Origin: Chitinophagaceae bacterium
Lineage (GTDB): Bacteria > Bacteroidota > Bacteroidia > Chitinophagales > Chitinophagaceae
Assembly (NCBI GenBank): GCA_016720745.1
Contig: JADKKA010000018.1
Location: forward strand, 1 to 64,000
DNA: 64,000 bases
Direction: 5' to 3'
A model generated the notes under the pieces. It ran no database searches, was not told the DNA's origin, and worked only from the letters and a program-made list of their open reading frames with translations. This document shows positions 29,779-39,932 of this stretch, in pieces (the first letter of the stretch is position 1; the number at the start of each line of letters is the position of its first letter). The position numbers and the translations under genes are program-made.

Positions 29779-30361
29779 CGACCATCCCTTTTTTATCGAC
29801 GGGGTTCGCAATTCCCTTTCCGGACATCCTGCCTTTCAGGTCATCGCCGCAGTCACCAGCGGAGATAAAGTGATTCCCGCCATTAAAGAACAGCAACCGG
29901 AATTGGTTTTACTGGATATCAACCTGCCTCAAAGAGATGGTATTTCTGTTGCCAAAGAGATCAGAACCCTTTGGCCCGATATCCGCATCATGCTACTCAC
30001 CATGTATATGCCGGAAGATATCGATCTGAACCTGCAGGACCGGTTTTTTGATGCTTATGTGCTGAAAAATTCGGGGACTGATGTGTTATTTTATGCATTG
30101 GAGGAAATGAGCAGGGGGAATAAATTCATCGATCCGAATCTTCAAAAAAACAGTAATCATAAGGATGATAATTTTGCCAAACAACTCAAGCTCAGCACCC
30201 GTGAAAAGGAAATTCTTCGTTTGTTAATCGGAGGATACAATAACAAACAGATTGGGGAGCGCTTATTTCTCAGCGAACTCACCATTAAAACCCATCGGAA
30301 GAATATCATGAAAAAAATGGGGGCCCATAACCTGGCCGACCTGCTAAAAAAGGGAAAGTAG
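29747..30361 (+). CDS. NarL/FixJ-type response regulator (receiver + LuxR HTH)
   Basis: Cognate regulator of the preceding kinase. The receiver domain begins MIPVKRIIIADDHPFFIDGV, with phosphorylated Asp in LVLLDINLPQRDG. The C-terminal LuxR-type HTH is LSTREKEILRLLIGGYNNKQ, IGERLFLSELTIKTHRKNIM. ATG 29747 places the start right at the receiver; the earlier in-frame ATG would add non-conserved residues from within the kinase gene. About 204 residues. Translational coupling with the kinase is likely. Target genes unknown. Confidence 0.93.
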   Translation: MIPVKRIIIADDHPFFIDGVRNSLSGHPAFQVIAAVTSGDKVIPAIKEQQPELVLLDINLPQRDGISVAKEIRTLWPDIRIMLLTMYMPEDIDLNLQDRFFDAYVLKNSGTDVLFYALEEMSRGNKFIDPNLQKNSNHKDDNFAKQLKLSTREKEILRLLIGGYNNKQIGERLFLSELTIKTHRKNIMKKMGAHNLADLLKKGK

Positions 30362-30370
30362 TTTTTCCGA

Positions 30371-32368
30371 TCAATAATTTACTAACCTTTCCACCATTTC
30401 CTCCAGTCTCGCCTTCGCCAGAAAATTATTTTCCAATTCAATGCTAAAAGGTACCGGCGTATCCAGAGAAGCACATCGCATCACCGGCGCATCCAGCCAT
30501 TGAAAACAATTCTCCCCGATCCAGGCTGCTATTTCACCACCGATGCCACTAATTAATGTGTCTTCATGCAAAATCAATATACGTCCGGTTTTTTCAACCG
30601 ATTGCCTGATTGCCAGGTAGTCCAGCGGAGCCAGGGTGCGCAGATCCAGAATATCAATGGACATCTCCGGATGCGCATCGGCATAGTCCACAGCCCAATG
30701 AACAGCACTTCCATAAGTAATGATCGAAATATCTTCTCCGGACCTCACTGAACGGGCTTTCCCAATAGGGACTTCGTAATAATCAGCCGGAACCGGCCCG
30801 CTGATGGAACGATACAAGGCCTTGTGCTCAAAATATAAAACCGGATTCGGATCATTGAATGCTGCAATCAGCAATCCCTTGGCATCAAAAGGAGAAGAAG
30901 GATACACTACTTTTAATCCTGGCACTTTTGTAAACCAGGCTTCATTGCTCTGGCTATGAAAAGGACCGGCACCAACACCAGCACCCGTCGGCATCCTGAT
31001 GACCACATCCGCATTTTGTCCCCAGCGATAATGGATCTTGGCCAGGTTGTTCACGATTTGATTGAAGCCTACCGTTACAAAATCGGCAAACTGCATTTCC
31101 ATCATACTCTTGAATCCCTTCAATGACAAACCCAGCGCCGTTCCCACAATCGCACTTTCACATAATGGTGTATTGCGTACTCTTTCTTTCCCGAATTCCT
31201 TTACAAAGCCTTCGGTGATTTTAAATGCTCCGCCATATTCAGCAATATCCTGTCCCATAAGCACCAGGTTGGAATGTTGCTGCATGGATTGTCTTAATCC
31301 TTCACTGATGGCATCAATCAGTCTTTTTTCAGTCCCCGTATTGCTCTCAGTTAAACGATCCAGCACTTTTACATCTGGCATCAACTGCCTGGACGCAAAC
31401 ACATCTTCCAGTTCATCTTCTGTATCCGCCTGCACCGGAGCGGTATCAAAACCCAAGGCCAGTTCAGATTCAATTTTCTCTTTGAATTCATTCCTGATTG
31501 CTGCCACATCCATTTCTGTCATCACCGCAGTTTCAATCAGGTATTGTTCATAATTTTTTATCGGATCCTTTTGCTCCCAGAGACGGAACAGATCCTGCGG
31601 AACATATTTAGTGCCACTGGCTTCTTCATGTCCTCTCATACGGAAAGTCATGCATTCCACCAGATAGGGTTTCTGGTGTTTGATACAATAGTCCCGCACC
31701 CCTTTGATGGTTTCATAAACAGTGAGCAGATTATTGCCATCAATCTGCACGCCTTCCATCCCATAACCTTTGGCTTTATCCACCAGACTGATACAACGAT
31801 ACTGTTCATTCACCGGTGTACTTAAACCATAGCCGTTGTTTTCTATTATAAAAATCACCGGCAGGTCCCAGACTGCTGCCACATTCAATGCTTCATGAAA
31901 ATCTCCTTCGCTGGTACCACCATCACCGGTGAATGCCAGGGATACTTTTTTTTCATTTTTCAGTTTATGGGCGAGGGCCACTCCGTCGGCAATGGCCAGT
32001 TGCGGACCCAAATGAGAAATCATTCCGCAGATATGATGTTCGCTGTTACCGAAATGAAAACTTCTTTCTCTTCCTTTGCTGTATCCTTCCTGTGCACCCT
32101 GCCATTGCATAAATAATTTGTGCAAGGGCATATTCCGGCTGGTGAATACACCAAGGTTCCGGTGCAGGGGCATGATCCACTCATCCTGATCAAGCGCAAG
32201 AGTAGCTCCTACTGCAATGGCTTCCTGACCAATCCCACTAAACCACTTGGAGATCCGGCCCTGTCTTAATAATACCAGCATTTTTTCTTCAATCATTCTC
32301 GGCCAGAGCAGGGAACGGTAAAACTGAATAAGCTGATCGTTTGACAAGTCCTTTTTATCGAAATTCAT
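30371..32368 (-). CDS. 2-oxoacid dehydrogenase E1, fused alpha and beta subunits (branched-chain type)
   Basis: Thiamine-diphosphate-dependent E1 of a branched-chain or pyruvate-like 2-oxoacid dehydrogenase, with alpha and beta parts in one 665-residue chain, as is usual in Bacteroidota. The alpha part holds the TPP motif GDGGTSEGDFHEALN to IENNGYGLST and the phospho-loop region MRGHEEASGTKY. The beta part begins near residue 350 (RLIDAISEGLRQSM) with MGQDIAEYGGAFKITEG, RMPTGAGVGAGPFHSQSNEA and ITYGSAVHWA. No E2/E3 genes are in the window. Whether the substrate is branched-chain 2-oxoacids or pyruvate cannot be decided from sequence. Confidence 0.92.
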   Translation of the reverse strand: MNFDKKDLSNDQLIQFYRSLLWPRMIEEKMLVLLRQGRISKWFSGIGQEAIAVGATLALDQDEWIMPLHRNLGVFTSRNMPLHKLFMQWQGAQEGYSKGRERSFHFGNSEHHICGMISHLGPQLAIADGVALAHKLKNEKKVSLAFTGDGGTSEGDFHEALNVAAVWDLPVIFIIENNGYGLSTPVNEQYRCISLVDKAKGYGMEGVQIDGNNLLTVYETIKGVRDYCIKHQKPYLVECMTFRMRGHEEASGTKYVPQDLFRLWEQKDPIKNYEQYLIETAVMTEMDVAAIRNEFKEKIESELALGFDTAPVQADTEDELEDVFASRQLMPDVKVLDRLTESNTGTEKRLIDAISEGLRQSMQQHSNLVLMGQDIAEYGGAFKITEGFVKEFGKERVRNTPLCESAIVGTALGLSLKGFKSMMEMQFADFVTVGFNQIVNNLAKIHYRWGQNADVVIRMPTGAGVGAGPFHSQSNEAWFTKVPGLKVVYPSSPFDAKGLLIAAFNDPNPVLYFEHKALYRSISGPVPADYYEVPIGKARSVRSGEDISIITYGSAVHWAVDYADAHPEMSIDILDLRTLAPLDYLAIRQSVEKTGRILILHEDTLISGIGGEIAAWIGENCFQWLDAPVMRCASLDTPVPFSIELENNFLAKARLEEMVERLVNY

Positions 32369-32531
32369 TTTGCAAACCTAATTAAGATCGTGCAGAGTCC
32401 CCCGCTTCTTCCTCTTCCTCATTGTTTTAACCACGGACAGACCAACTCTTTTTTCACGAATCTGACAGGAACTATGTGAATAGTGAATAACTATAATATG
32501 TAACCAAAATAAGTGTTTTTATCTAATTCCT

Positions 32532-32539
32532 TATCTTTG
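32532..32539 (+). promoter_or_regulatory. Bacteroidota-type -7 promoter box TATCTTTG
   Basis: An exact match to TAnnTTTG, 23 bases upstream of the ATG at 32563, with a T-rich stretch (gtgttttt) about 19-20 bases further upstream in the -33 position. It should drive the small T9SS protein gene. Confidence 0.6.
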
Positions 32540-32562
32540 GTTATCCTTAAATTGATTTCCTT

Positions 32563-33726
32563 ATGAAAAACATGCTGTTGTTCCTGGGCATAATATGTAC
32601 CAACTACTGCCTGGGCCAGGATCTGAACTGGAATACCGTATCCTATACCACCGGAAGCCTGAGTACCAATTTCGGGTCAATCGGCAGCCCGGCCACCACG
32701 GTTTCCCTGAATATTACCGGTAATACCAATAGGATTAACGGCAGTTTTCCGGTTAAGTATGCAGCCAATCCCTCCGGATCTGCCAATGACTGTTCAGTAA
32801 ACTGCGCCATCCGCTCCTCTGTAACTTTTGTCGCTACCGGTGAATCAGTTGCCTATACTTTTACCTTCAGCCCGGCTGTTACCGGATTATCCTTTCGCAT
32901 TTATGATATAGACGGAACCGATGCGGCCAGCGGCGATCAGGCCACCGTTACTGCCGTCAATGGAAGTACCGGTCAAAATATTACCATGACCACTCCTTCC
33001 GGACCAACAATAACCGGTAGTGGAACCACTACTGCCATTGCCCGGGGAACGCAGGGTAATACCACCGATGATTTTGCAGATGTGAGCATTATCAGCGGAG
33101 TGACCAGTTTAACCGTGTCTTATGCCAACAACCCCAACAATCCCACGGCCGGAAACCGGAGTTTTTCCATCGGCAATTTCAGCTGGTCCGGTGTATTGCC
33201 CGTGAAATGGGTTTCCTTTAGCGGAAACCGCCAATCCAATGGTTCCGTATTATTAAAATGGGCAACTACCAGCGAGACTGCTGTATTAAAATATATTATA
33301 GAAAGAAGTAAGGATGGTCAGCAGTACACTGCCATCAGCGAATTACCGGCTTTAGGTAATAGTAGTCTGAATAATTATAGTGCTTTCGATCCTTCGCCGG
33401 GAAGTGGTAATAGCCTGTACCGGATTCGACAGGTGGATATGGACGGACAATTTTCTTATTCAGGAATTGTGATGATCAGAGACGTAACAGTCAATAAAGA
33501 CATCAGTGTTTTCCCGAATCCATCACGTGGTTTAATACAAATAACCGTACCCGGTAATGTGCAGTTCAGTTCTATCAGAATTTTTGATGCCACGGGGCGG
33601 CTGTTAATCAACAATGCCAATAGTAATGGAAGGGTGGATATTCACGCTCTCAAAAACGGGGTTTATCACCTGGAGGCCGAAAACAATGATGGGCTCCGGT
33701 ATAAAACCAACTTTATAAAAGAATAA
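32563..33726 (+). CDS. Secreted protein with T9SS type A sorting domain
   Basis: Signal peptide MKNMLLFLGIICTNYCLGQ. A beta-rich N-terminal domain (LSFRIYDIDGTDAASGDQAT) resembles domains of Bacteroidota secreted proteins with calcium-like DxDGTD loops. A fibronectin-like linker follows (LPVKWVSFSGNRQSNGSVLL KWAT...ERSKDGQQY), then C-terminal sorting domain ISVFPNPSRGLIQITVPGNV ... NGVYHLEAENNDG. 387 residues, intact. Function of the N-terminal domain unknown; exported through the T9SS to the surface or medium. Confidence 0.88.
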   Translation: MKNMLLFLGIICTNYCLGQDLNWNTVSYTTGSLSTNFGSIGSPATTVSLNITGNTNRINGSFPVKYAANPSGSANDCSVNCAIRSSVTFVATGESVAYTFTFSPAVTGLSFRIYDIDGTDAASGDQATVTAVNGSTGQNITMTTPSGPTITGSGTTTAIARGTQGNTTDDFADVSIISGVTSLTVSYANNPNNPTAGNRSFSIGNFSWSGVLPVKWVSFSGNRQSNGSVLLKWATTSETAVLKYIIERSKDGQQYTAISELPALGNSSLNNYSAFDPSPGSGNSLYRIRQVDMDGQFSYSGIVMIRDVTVNKDISVFPNPSRGLIQITVPGNVQFSSIRIFDATGRLLINNANSNGRVDIHALKNGVYHLEAENNDGLRYKTNFIKE

Positions 33727-33729
33727 TTT

Positions 33730-35004
33730 TTATACCACTACCAGTTCATAAAAATCTTCCGGCCGAAGGTATTGCTGTGCCAGTGCCTGCAATTCTGCTG
33801 CAGAGATGGTCTTGATCGTTTGTATGGAATCGTAAAAGTATTGATCAGTCAGATTATTGAGCACGATATTCTTCCACCTGGCCATGATCTGAAAAGGTCC
33901 GTCGAGATCACCGAGTATACTGCCCATCATATAATTCCTGACCAGCAGCAACTCTTCTTCATCTACCAGCTCCTCTCTCAAAATTTTCATTTCCTTGTAT
34001 ACTTCTTCAATCGTGGCTTCGCATACATCTTTGCCCGCTTCTGTTGAAATCACCCAGGCAGAATCGTGTATATGATTTTGCAGGAAACTATGAATGCCAT
34101 AGGTATAACCCTTGTCTTCCCTGATATTACTCATGAGCCGTGAACCAAAAAATCCACCAAAGAGGGTATTGAGCACCATCGCTTTTACAAAATCGGGATG
34201 ATGGCGGTTGTAAAAAGGCCGGGCCATCCGGATGGATCCCTGCACCCCTTCTGCATCGTTAATGATTCTTGATTTTTTTTCAGCCAACGGGTCTTTGCTG
34301 ATATTGTTCATATCACCACCGTTATTGGGAAGGTCTCCAAAATAATGGTTGATCTGTTCCTGCCATCCTGAAGGAAGCCGGCCTGCAATAAACATGACAA
34401 ATTTTCCCTGCTGATAATATTGCTTATAAAAAGCAATCAGTTCCTCTCTGTTCAAAGTGTCAAAATCTTCCAGACGGGTGTATTTTCCATAAGGATGTTG
34501 TTCGCCATATACATAGGCATCAATCAAACGGCTGGCCACAAAATCGCTTTTTTTCAGGTTCACTTTCAGCCTTTGCATCATATTCTGCCGGTAGGTATCC
34601 AGTTCTTCCTGTGGCATCAACGAATCAGTAATCAGTTCCCGCACCACCGGCAGCAATTCCTGAATATGCTTATTCAGACAGTGCAGGGTGATCGTAGCTG
34701 TTTCATTATAACAGGCCCGGTTGAGATAGGCTCCATAATATTCAAAATGTTCATTCAGCTGAAAAGCCGTTTTACTACTGGTCCCGTTTCTCAATAAAAA
34801 ATTACTGGTTGCGGCCACGAGGTTTTTATCTTCGAACCAGTTACCTGCATAGAATACCCATTCCACGGACATCACTTCTTCTGCACCGGCATTCACTGCA
34901 TACACTTCCACTCCGTTATTTAAAACAATCTTTTCAGCCTGCTTTAACCGGAGATCAAAATCCACTGCATCTACAATGACCGGTGCCTGTTTCCTGTCTG
35001 GCAT
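33730..35004 (-). CDS. M16 family peptidase-like protein lacking the zinc motif
   Basis: M16 (insulinase/pitrilysin) fold: VLNNGVEVYAVNAGAEEVMS, then FFGSRLMSNIREDKGYTYGI, the substrate-binding motif of the C-terminal half. The position where HxxEH should stand reads NFLLRNGTSS, so it is not catalytic itself. It pairs with the gene just upstream, which has the zinc site, as in mitochondrial processing peptidase-type heterodimers. 424 residues, intact, 11 bases after its partner. Confidence 0.88.
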   Translation of the reverse strand: MPDRKQAPVIVDAVDFDLRLKQAEKIVLNNGVEVYAVNAGAEEVMSVEWVFYAGNWFEDKNLVAATSNFLLRNGTSSKTAFQLNEHFEYYGAYLNRACYNETATITLHCLNKHIQELLPVVRELITDSLMPQEELDTYRQNMMQRLKVNLKKSDFVASRLIDAYVYGEQHPYGKYTRLEDFDTLNREELIAFYKQYYQQGKFVMFIAGRLPSGWQEQINHYFGDLPNNGGDMNNISKDPLAEKKSRIINDAEGVQGSIRMARPFYNRHHPDFVKAMVLNTLFGGFFGSRLMSNIREDKGYTYGIHSFLQNHIHDSAWVISTEAGKDVCEATIEEVYKEMKILREELVDEEELLLVRNYMMGSILGDLDGPFQIMARWKNIVLNNLTDQYFYDSIQTIKTISAAELQALAQQYLRPEDFYELVVV

Positions 35005-35015
35005 AAATTCCTTTC

Positions 35016-36254
35016 TTAATTATTGGATAGATAATGTATCGTATTACTGTTACTTTCCCGGAAAATATTCCGGCTTTCCTGAAGAATATCTTCTGCACTG
35101 ACTGATGCATATTTCTCCAGCTCAAAATTCATCCAGGAAGCATCTCCTAACAGTTCATAATAAGCCAGGCTGTTCGCCCTGCTCATCACGCTCATGTCTT
35201 CAAAGGCAATCATGCTTTCTGTTTTGTTCTTTACTTTCTGCAATTCATTGGCGGAAACCAGTTCATTTTTCATTTTGTCCAGTTCTGCATCCACTGCTTT
35301 CTCTGCCTCTTCAATCTTTACCCCTTTTACCAGTTTCCCTTCAATCGCCATCAGTCCTGCATCGGTACTTCCGAAATGAAAACACTCGATACTGCTGAAC
35401 AGTTTTTTTTCTTTTACCAGTGACTGATAGAGCCGGGAAGAACCTCCTCCGCTGAGAATATCCCCCAACAGATCTGCGATATAATATCTTCTGTCGAGAC
35501 GGCCTGCCATATGCCAGCATTTGTAAAATGCATCCAGCGGTACATTGGAATGAATGACCTGTTTGCGGGCTGCTGTCTGTTCCGGTTCCTGAGGCAGGTT
35601 ACGCTTGTATTTTTCTCCGGATGGTATATCACCAAACCATTTTTCTGCCAGGGTCTTTACTTTTTCAACGGTAACATTACCTGCAACCACCAACACTGCA
35701 TTGACAGGACGGTAATGTTTGAAAAAGAAATGCTCCACATCAGCCAGAGCCGCATTTTCAATATGGGATAATTCTTTACCGATCGTCATCCAGCGGTAAG
35801 GGTGGGTGGTATAAGCCAGTTCCCGCATTTTATGCCAGACATCTCCATAAGGTTTGGTGAGATAATGTTCCTTGAACTCTTCACACACGACCTTGCGTTG
35901 TACATCCAGGCTTTTTTTACTAAAGGCCAGGGAGAGCATGCGGTCGCTTTCCAGCCAGAAGGCCGTTTCCAGGTTATCGGCCGGTAACTGAATATAGTAG
36001 TTGGTGAGATCGTTGGTGGTATAGGCATTGTTCTCCCCTCCGGCCATCTGCAGCGGTTCATCATAACTTGGAATATTGACTGATCCACCAAACATGAGGT
36101 GTTCAAACAAATGCGCAAAACCGGTACGTTCAGGATCTTCATCCCTGGCACCCACATCATACATCAGGTTCACCACGGCCATTGGGGTGCTGAGATCCTG
36201 GTGCACAATGACCCGCAAACCATTGGACAATGTAAATTTTTCAAACTGAATCAT
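35016..36254 (-). CDS. M16 family zinc peptidase (catalytic partner)
   Basis: Contains the inverted zinc motif HLFEH (His48, Glu51, His52) in RTGFAHLFEHLMFGGS and the distal Glu region QRKVVCEEFKEHYLTKPYGD. 412 residues without signal peptide, so it may be cytoplasmic. The C-terminal half contains GGGSSRLYQSLVKEKKLFSS. Together with the downstream non-catalytic homologue it should form an active two-subunit peptidase degrading peptides. Confidence 0.92.
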   Translation of the reverse strand: MIQFEKFTLSNGLRVIVHQDLSTPMAVVNLMYDVGARDEDPERTGFAHLFEHLMFGGSVNIPSYDEPLQMAGGENNAYTTNDLTNYYIQLPADNLETAFWLESDRMLSLAFSKKSLDVQRKVVCEEFKEHYLTKPYGDVWHKMRELAYTTHPYRWMTIGKELSHIENAALADVEHFFFKHYRPVNAVLVVAGNVTVEKVKTLAEKWFGDIPSGEKYKRNLPQEPEQTAARKQVIHSNVPLDAFYKCWHMAGRLDRRYYIADLLGDILSGGGSSRLYQSLVKEKKLFSSIECFHFGSTDAGLMAIEGKLVKGVKIEEAEKAVDAELDKMKNELVSANELQKVKNKTESMIAFEDMSVMSRANSLAYYELLGDASWMNFELEKYASVSAEDILQESRNIFRESNSNTIHYLSNN

Positions 36255-36355
36255 AGCATTACATTCCTTTAAGATAATTCGCCCCCCAATGCTTTCGCAA
36301 AGGAGGGCGATGTAAAGTTATTGAAATTCCGGTTAAAGCACTGATTGAAAATGGG

Positions 36356-37555
36356 TCAGTGCAGAATACTGCGAACCTTGATTTCCCTTTCTTCCATCAC
36401 ACCGTTACGCAGGATGATGAGCTTTACTTTTTCGTTCGGGTTTTGAAGAGCGATCTTATACTGATTGAGGTTTTGATTAAACACTTTATTAACGGCAACG
36501 ACTTCATCACCTTCTTTTAGTCCGGCCGTTTCAGCCGGTGACCCTGGAGCCACATCCCCCACAATAATTTTCCTTCTACGAGGTAAAACTCCAGACCTGT
36601 ATAGGAATAATCAAAGAGATCAGTAAAATGACTATTGGGAGTAATAAAAATATCTCCCCCGGGATAGTTCAGGATCACATTAAAACGGCGCATGATATCA
36701 TTCCCCAGTAAGACCGCCCATCTGGGGATAAGATGTTACATTGTATACATCATCAAAAATAAAAGCAGGCACATTCCTGAATTTATAGGGACCCACTTTT
36801 ACTTCTTTCACGATGGTCAGCTCCATATCAATTTTTCCACCCAATCCTTCTCCTTCTTTCTGCCAGCGTTTTCTTTTTTTATCCAGCAGGCTGCTGTCAT
36901 CAATAAAATCCCTTGAAAATAGTACGCAAAGACCCGCACCCAGATCAAAAAGGAAACGGGAATTGATCGTACGGGCATCTCTTACCCGCATGGGCTGGGT
37001 AACCAACTGGGAAATATTAGGCTTGAGCAGGTAGCCTGCCCGTGGGTAACGAATGGTACCCGGACTGGCGAAAGTGATTCTTGAACTATCATAATCCAGT
37101 TTAACGATATAGCGGCTCAGTACGGCATACCCGATGATCCCATCAATTCTTTCACCATATACGGTGGTCAGTATACTATAGTCGTTAATGTGAAAATTCA
37201 GACTGTCGATTGTCAATCCCGGTAATCGTAGTGAGCGGTTGTATAAGAAACTTACATTCCGGATACCCGCAATGCCCCGGATGGTGCGATTAGACGGACT
37301 GGGTTGCAGTTTCAGGTAATCAGCCGTGGTGGAGTCGAGTGAAATACCACTGCTGCCTGTATCCAGGATAAAATTGAGTGTGTCAGCGATATTATCCAGC
37401 TTCGCCTGCATAATAATAATACCTCCTGTGAGCTGGATAAAGGGAATGGAGGTGATAAATTTAGAAGGGGGTTCAATAAATTCCTCCTGTGCCCGCCCGC
37501 TGAGGGGCTGCAATAAAAAGTGTACAATGGCAAGGCAATAAACAATCCGTTTCAT
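36356..37555 (-). CDS. Exported retropepsin-like aspartyl protease with C-terminal PDZ domain
   Basis: The signal peptide (IVYCLAIVHFLLQPLSGRAQ) is followed by two retropepsin-like halves: ILDTGSSGISLD (first active Asp) and FLFDLGAGLCVLF (second). After repair of frameshifts near 36710 and in the A-run near 36568-36571, a PDZ domain follows: IIVGDVAPGSPAETAGLKEG, DEVVAVNKVFNQ. About 400 residues when repaired, the normal architecture for this Bacteroidota family. Substrate unknown. The second motif has Leu where pepsins have Thr/Ser (DLGAG), common in this family. Confidence 0.8.
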
Positions 37556-37697
37556 CCCGGTATTTTAGTATTTGGGGCATTCCCACTCTTATGACAATTT
37601 TTTTGCATAAAATGATGCAATCCTGCTTTCCGCTTACATAATAATTAAACAATTTAACGGCCTGCTGAACCCGTTCGGCCCTTTTTTGTTGAACCTG

Positions 37698-37705
37698 TAC
37701 CTTTG
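37698..37705 (+). promoter_or_regulatory. -7 promoter box TACCTTTG of mqnC
   Basis: An exact TAnnTTTG match ending only 4 bases before the ATG at 37710. Transcription should therefore begin at or just before the start codon, giving a leaderless or nearly leaderless mRNA. Confidence 0.55.
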
Positions 37706-37709
37706 CACT

Positions 37710-38834
37710 ATGCAGTTAAATGAAATATATGATAAAGCGGCTTCTTTTGGTTTCCTGACAGTGGAAGAAGGGGTCTATCTCTACCATCATGCCCCCCTGG
37801 CCGAACTGATGCTGATTGCAGATGAATTGCGCAAAAAACAGGTGCCTCATGGCAAGGTAACCTGGCAGATCGACCGGAATGTGAACACCACCAATGTTTG
37901 TATTGCCAATTGTAAGTTCTGTAATTTTTACCGTATTCCCGGGCATGCCGAAGCCTATATCACTGATATGCCCACCTACCGCCGCAAGATTGAAGAAACC
38001 CTGAAATATGGTGGCGACCAGTTGTTATTACAGGGCGGACATCATCCGGACCTGGGTTTGCAATACTATATTGATACATTCAAAGCCATTAAAGCCGAAT
38101 ACCCCAATATAAAATTGCATGCTCTGGGCCCCCCGGAAGTAGCGCATATTACCAAACTGGAAAAATCAACCCACCGGGAAGTACTGATGGCGCTGAAAGA
38201 GGCAGGACTTGATTCATTACCCGGTGCCGGTGCCGAGATCCTGATCGACCGGGTTCGCCGGCTGATCAGCAAAGGTAAATGCGGATCACAGGAATGGCTG
38301 GACATCATGCATGAAGCGCACAAATTAAATATCACCACCTCAGCCACCATGATGTTTGGTCATGTGGAAACCATTGAAGAAAGATTTGAGCACCTTGTTA
38401 AAATAAGAGAAGTGCAAAGCCGGAAACCTGAGAATGCCAAAGGATTCCTGGCCTTTATACCCTGGACCTTTCAGGATGTGGACACCCTGCTGGCCCGGAT
38501 CAGGGGCGTACAAAACCTGACCACTGCAGAAGAATATATCCGGATGATTGCACTCAGCAGGATCATGCTGCCCAATGTAAAAAACATACAGGCCAGCTGG
38601 CTCACGGTGGGTAAACAAACCGCTTCTATCTGTCTGCATGCCGGTGCCAATGATTATGGTTCCATCATGATTGAAGAAAATGTAGTCAGTGCTGCCGGTG
38701 CCCCGCATCGTTTTACCTATAAAAGTATACAGGATGCCATCCGGGAAGCCGGCTTTGAACCACAGTTGCGCAATCAGCAATATGAGTGGAGAGAAATTCC
38801 GCAATCCATCGAAGAACAGGTGATTAATTATTAA
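37710..38834 (+). CDS. mqnC: Cyclic dehypoxanthinyl futalosine synthase (radical SAM)
   Basis: Catalyses cyclisation of dehypoxanthinyl futalosine in the futalosine route to menaquinone. The radical SAM cluster motif Cx3Cx2C is in VCIANCKFCNFYR, followed by YGGDQLLLQGGHHPDLGLQY and SLPGAGAEILIDRVRRLISK. The C-terminal NIQASWLTVGKQTASICLHA, GANDYGSIMIEENVVSAAG is diagnostic of MqnC rather than MqnE. ATG 37710 is chosen over an upstream TTG because it gives the family N-terminus MQLNEIYDKA and lies at the predicted transcription start. 374 residues, intact. Confidence 0.93.
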   Translation: MQLNEIYDKAASFGFLTVEEGVYLYHHAPLAELMLIADELRKKQVPHGKVTWQIDRNVNTTNVCIANCKFCNFYRIPGHAEAYITDMPTYRRKIEETLKYGGDQLLLQGGHHPDLGLQYYIDTFKAIKAEYPNIKLHALGPPEVAHITKLEKSTHREVLMALKEAGLDSLPGAGAEILIDRVRRLISKGKCGSQEWLDIMHEAHKLNITTSATMMFGHVETIEERFEHLVKIREVQSRKPENAKGFLAFIPWTFQDVDTLLARIRGVQNLTTAEEYIRMIALSRIMLPNVKNIQASWLTVGKQTASICLHAGANDYGSIMIEENVVSAAGAPHRFTYKSIQDAIREAGFEPQLRNQQYEWREIPQSIEEQVINY

Positions 38835-38882
38835 ATCAGCTATTACACAAAGACATAAAAAGATAAAAGGGAGTTGGTACTT

Positions 38883-39179
38883 ATGAAAAAAACATTTTCC
38901 TGGTTCAGAAAAACAGCATTTGCAGAAGGGATTTCATTTTTGGTATTGCTCTTTATCGCCATGCCGCTGAAATATTTTGCCAATATACCCATGGCGGTTA
39001 CCATAGTAGGAGGTTTGCATGGCGCACTCTTTGTTGCCTTCTTTATACTGGCCCGTGAAGTAAAATCTGATTATAAAAAAGATTTCAAATGGCTGGCGAA
39101 AGCCGGATTGGCTTCCATTATTCCCTTTGGCACATTTTATATGGACAAAGAATGGAAAAAGGAAGAAGCTGCATCCTGA
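38883..39179 (+). CDS. DUF3817 family membrane protein
   Basis: MKKTFSWFRKTAFAEGISFL then VLLFIAMPLKYFANIPMAVT, VGGLHGALFVAFFILA. This is the DUF3817 family, about 98 residues with three membrane helices and the conserved EGxSFLxLLxxAMPLK motif. Function unknown. An AAGGGAG stretch 8 bases upstream of ATG 38883 is an unusually good Shine-Dalgarno for this genome and supports this start over the upstream TTG. Confidence 0.85.
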   Translation: MKKTFSWFRKTAFAEGISFLVLLFIAMPLKYFANIPMAVTIVGGLHGALFVAFFILAREVKSDYKKDFKWLAKAGLASIIPFGTFYMDKEWKKEEAAS

Positions 39180-39193
39180 TTAATTCAGTGAAG

Positions 39194-39895
39194 ATGAGAA
39201 ACACAGCTTATATCCTCTTTTTTTTATGGGGGCTTAGTTCTCTGGTCACCGGCTGCCGTAAAAAAAATGATCCCCTCTTTGATGGTGTAAACTGCACTGG
39301 CAATTGTTACCTCTTAACCGGCACATTGATTGACTCCGTGGCTGGTACCGGGATCAGCGGAGCCAGGCTGCAATTTTATTTTCATGATTTCAGGGGCGGA
39401 ACATTTGGCGCTAAAAAAATTCTTCTCGGACAAACGACCACAACAACTGCAGGTCGTTATGATTTCCGTTTTGATGGCAGCCGATTTGCCAGTTTATCCG
39501 GATGGTATACCGCTGAAGCTTATAAGGATGACCTTTTCAATAATCCTTTGACCAAAAATGAATTGGCAGTATTTGATCTGGACATTAGCCAGTATAATAT
39601 TCCTTTGGTACAACAATTTTCCCTGTTCCGTCCTGCCACCCTGCGCATCAGGGTCATTGCCGCTACTATTACCAGTTTCCAGTTCCTGACCATCGGTTAC
39701 AGTTATGGCAAAGGAGGGGTTGGTGTCGTACTCAATGGTGGGCGGAACATTGATACTACGCTTACCTTTAAAACAGCAGGCGATCTTCGCAGTTTTATTC
39801 AAGCCGATGCCCGGGGCAACGGAGTAAATATTTCTACTTATGATACGCTTATCATCCCTGCCCGGAGTACCCGGCAAATAGAATTGCGATTTTAA
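39194..39895 (+). CDS. Lipoprotein with beta-sandwich domain
   Basis: The lipoprotein signal MRNTAYILFFLWGLSSLVTG is followed by the lipid-modified Cys and RKKNDP. The mature part has an Ig/carboxypeptidase-regulatory-like fold: LTGTLIDSVAGTGISGARLQ, TTTTAGRYDFRFDGSRFA. 233 residues. Family not recognised beyond that. It starts 15 bases after DUF3817. Confidence 0.7.
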   Translation: MRNTAYILFFLWGLSSLVTGCRKKNDPLFDGVNCTGNCYLLTGTLIDSVAGTGISGARLQFYFHDFRGGTFGAKKILLGQTTTTTAGRYDFRFDGSRFASLSGWYTAEAYKDDLFNNPLTKNELAVFDLDISQYNIPLVQQFSLFRPATLRIRVIAATITSFQFLTIGYSYGKGGVGVVLNGGRNIDTTLTFKTAGDLRSFIQADARGNGVNISTYDTLIIPARSTRQIELRF

Positions 39896-39932
39896 GCTCC
39901 GGTCGTATCCCTTCTCCTCTCCATGGATTTTT

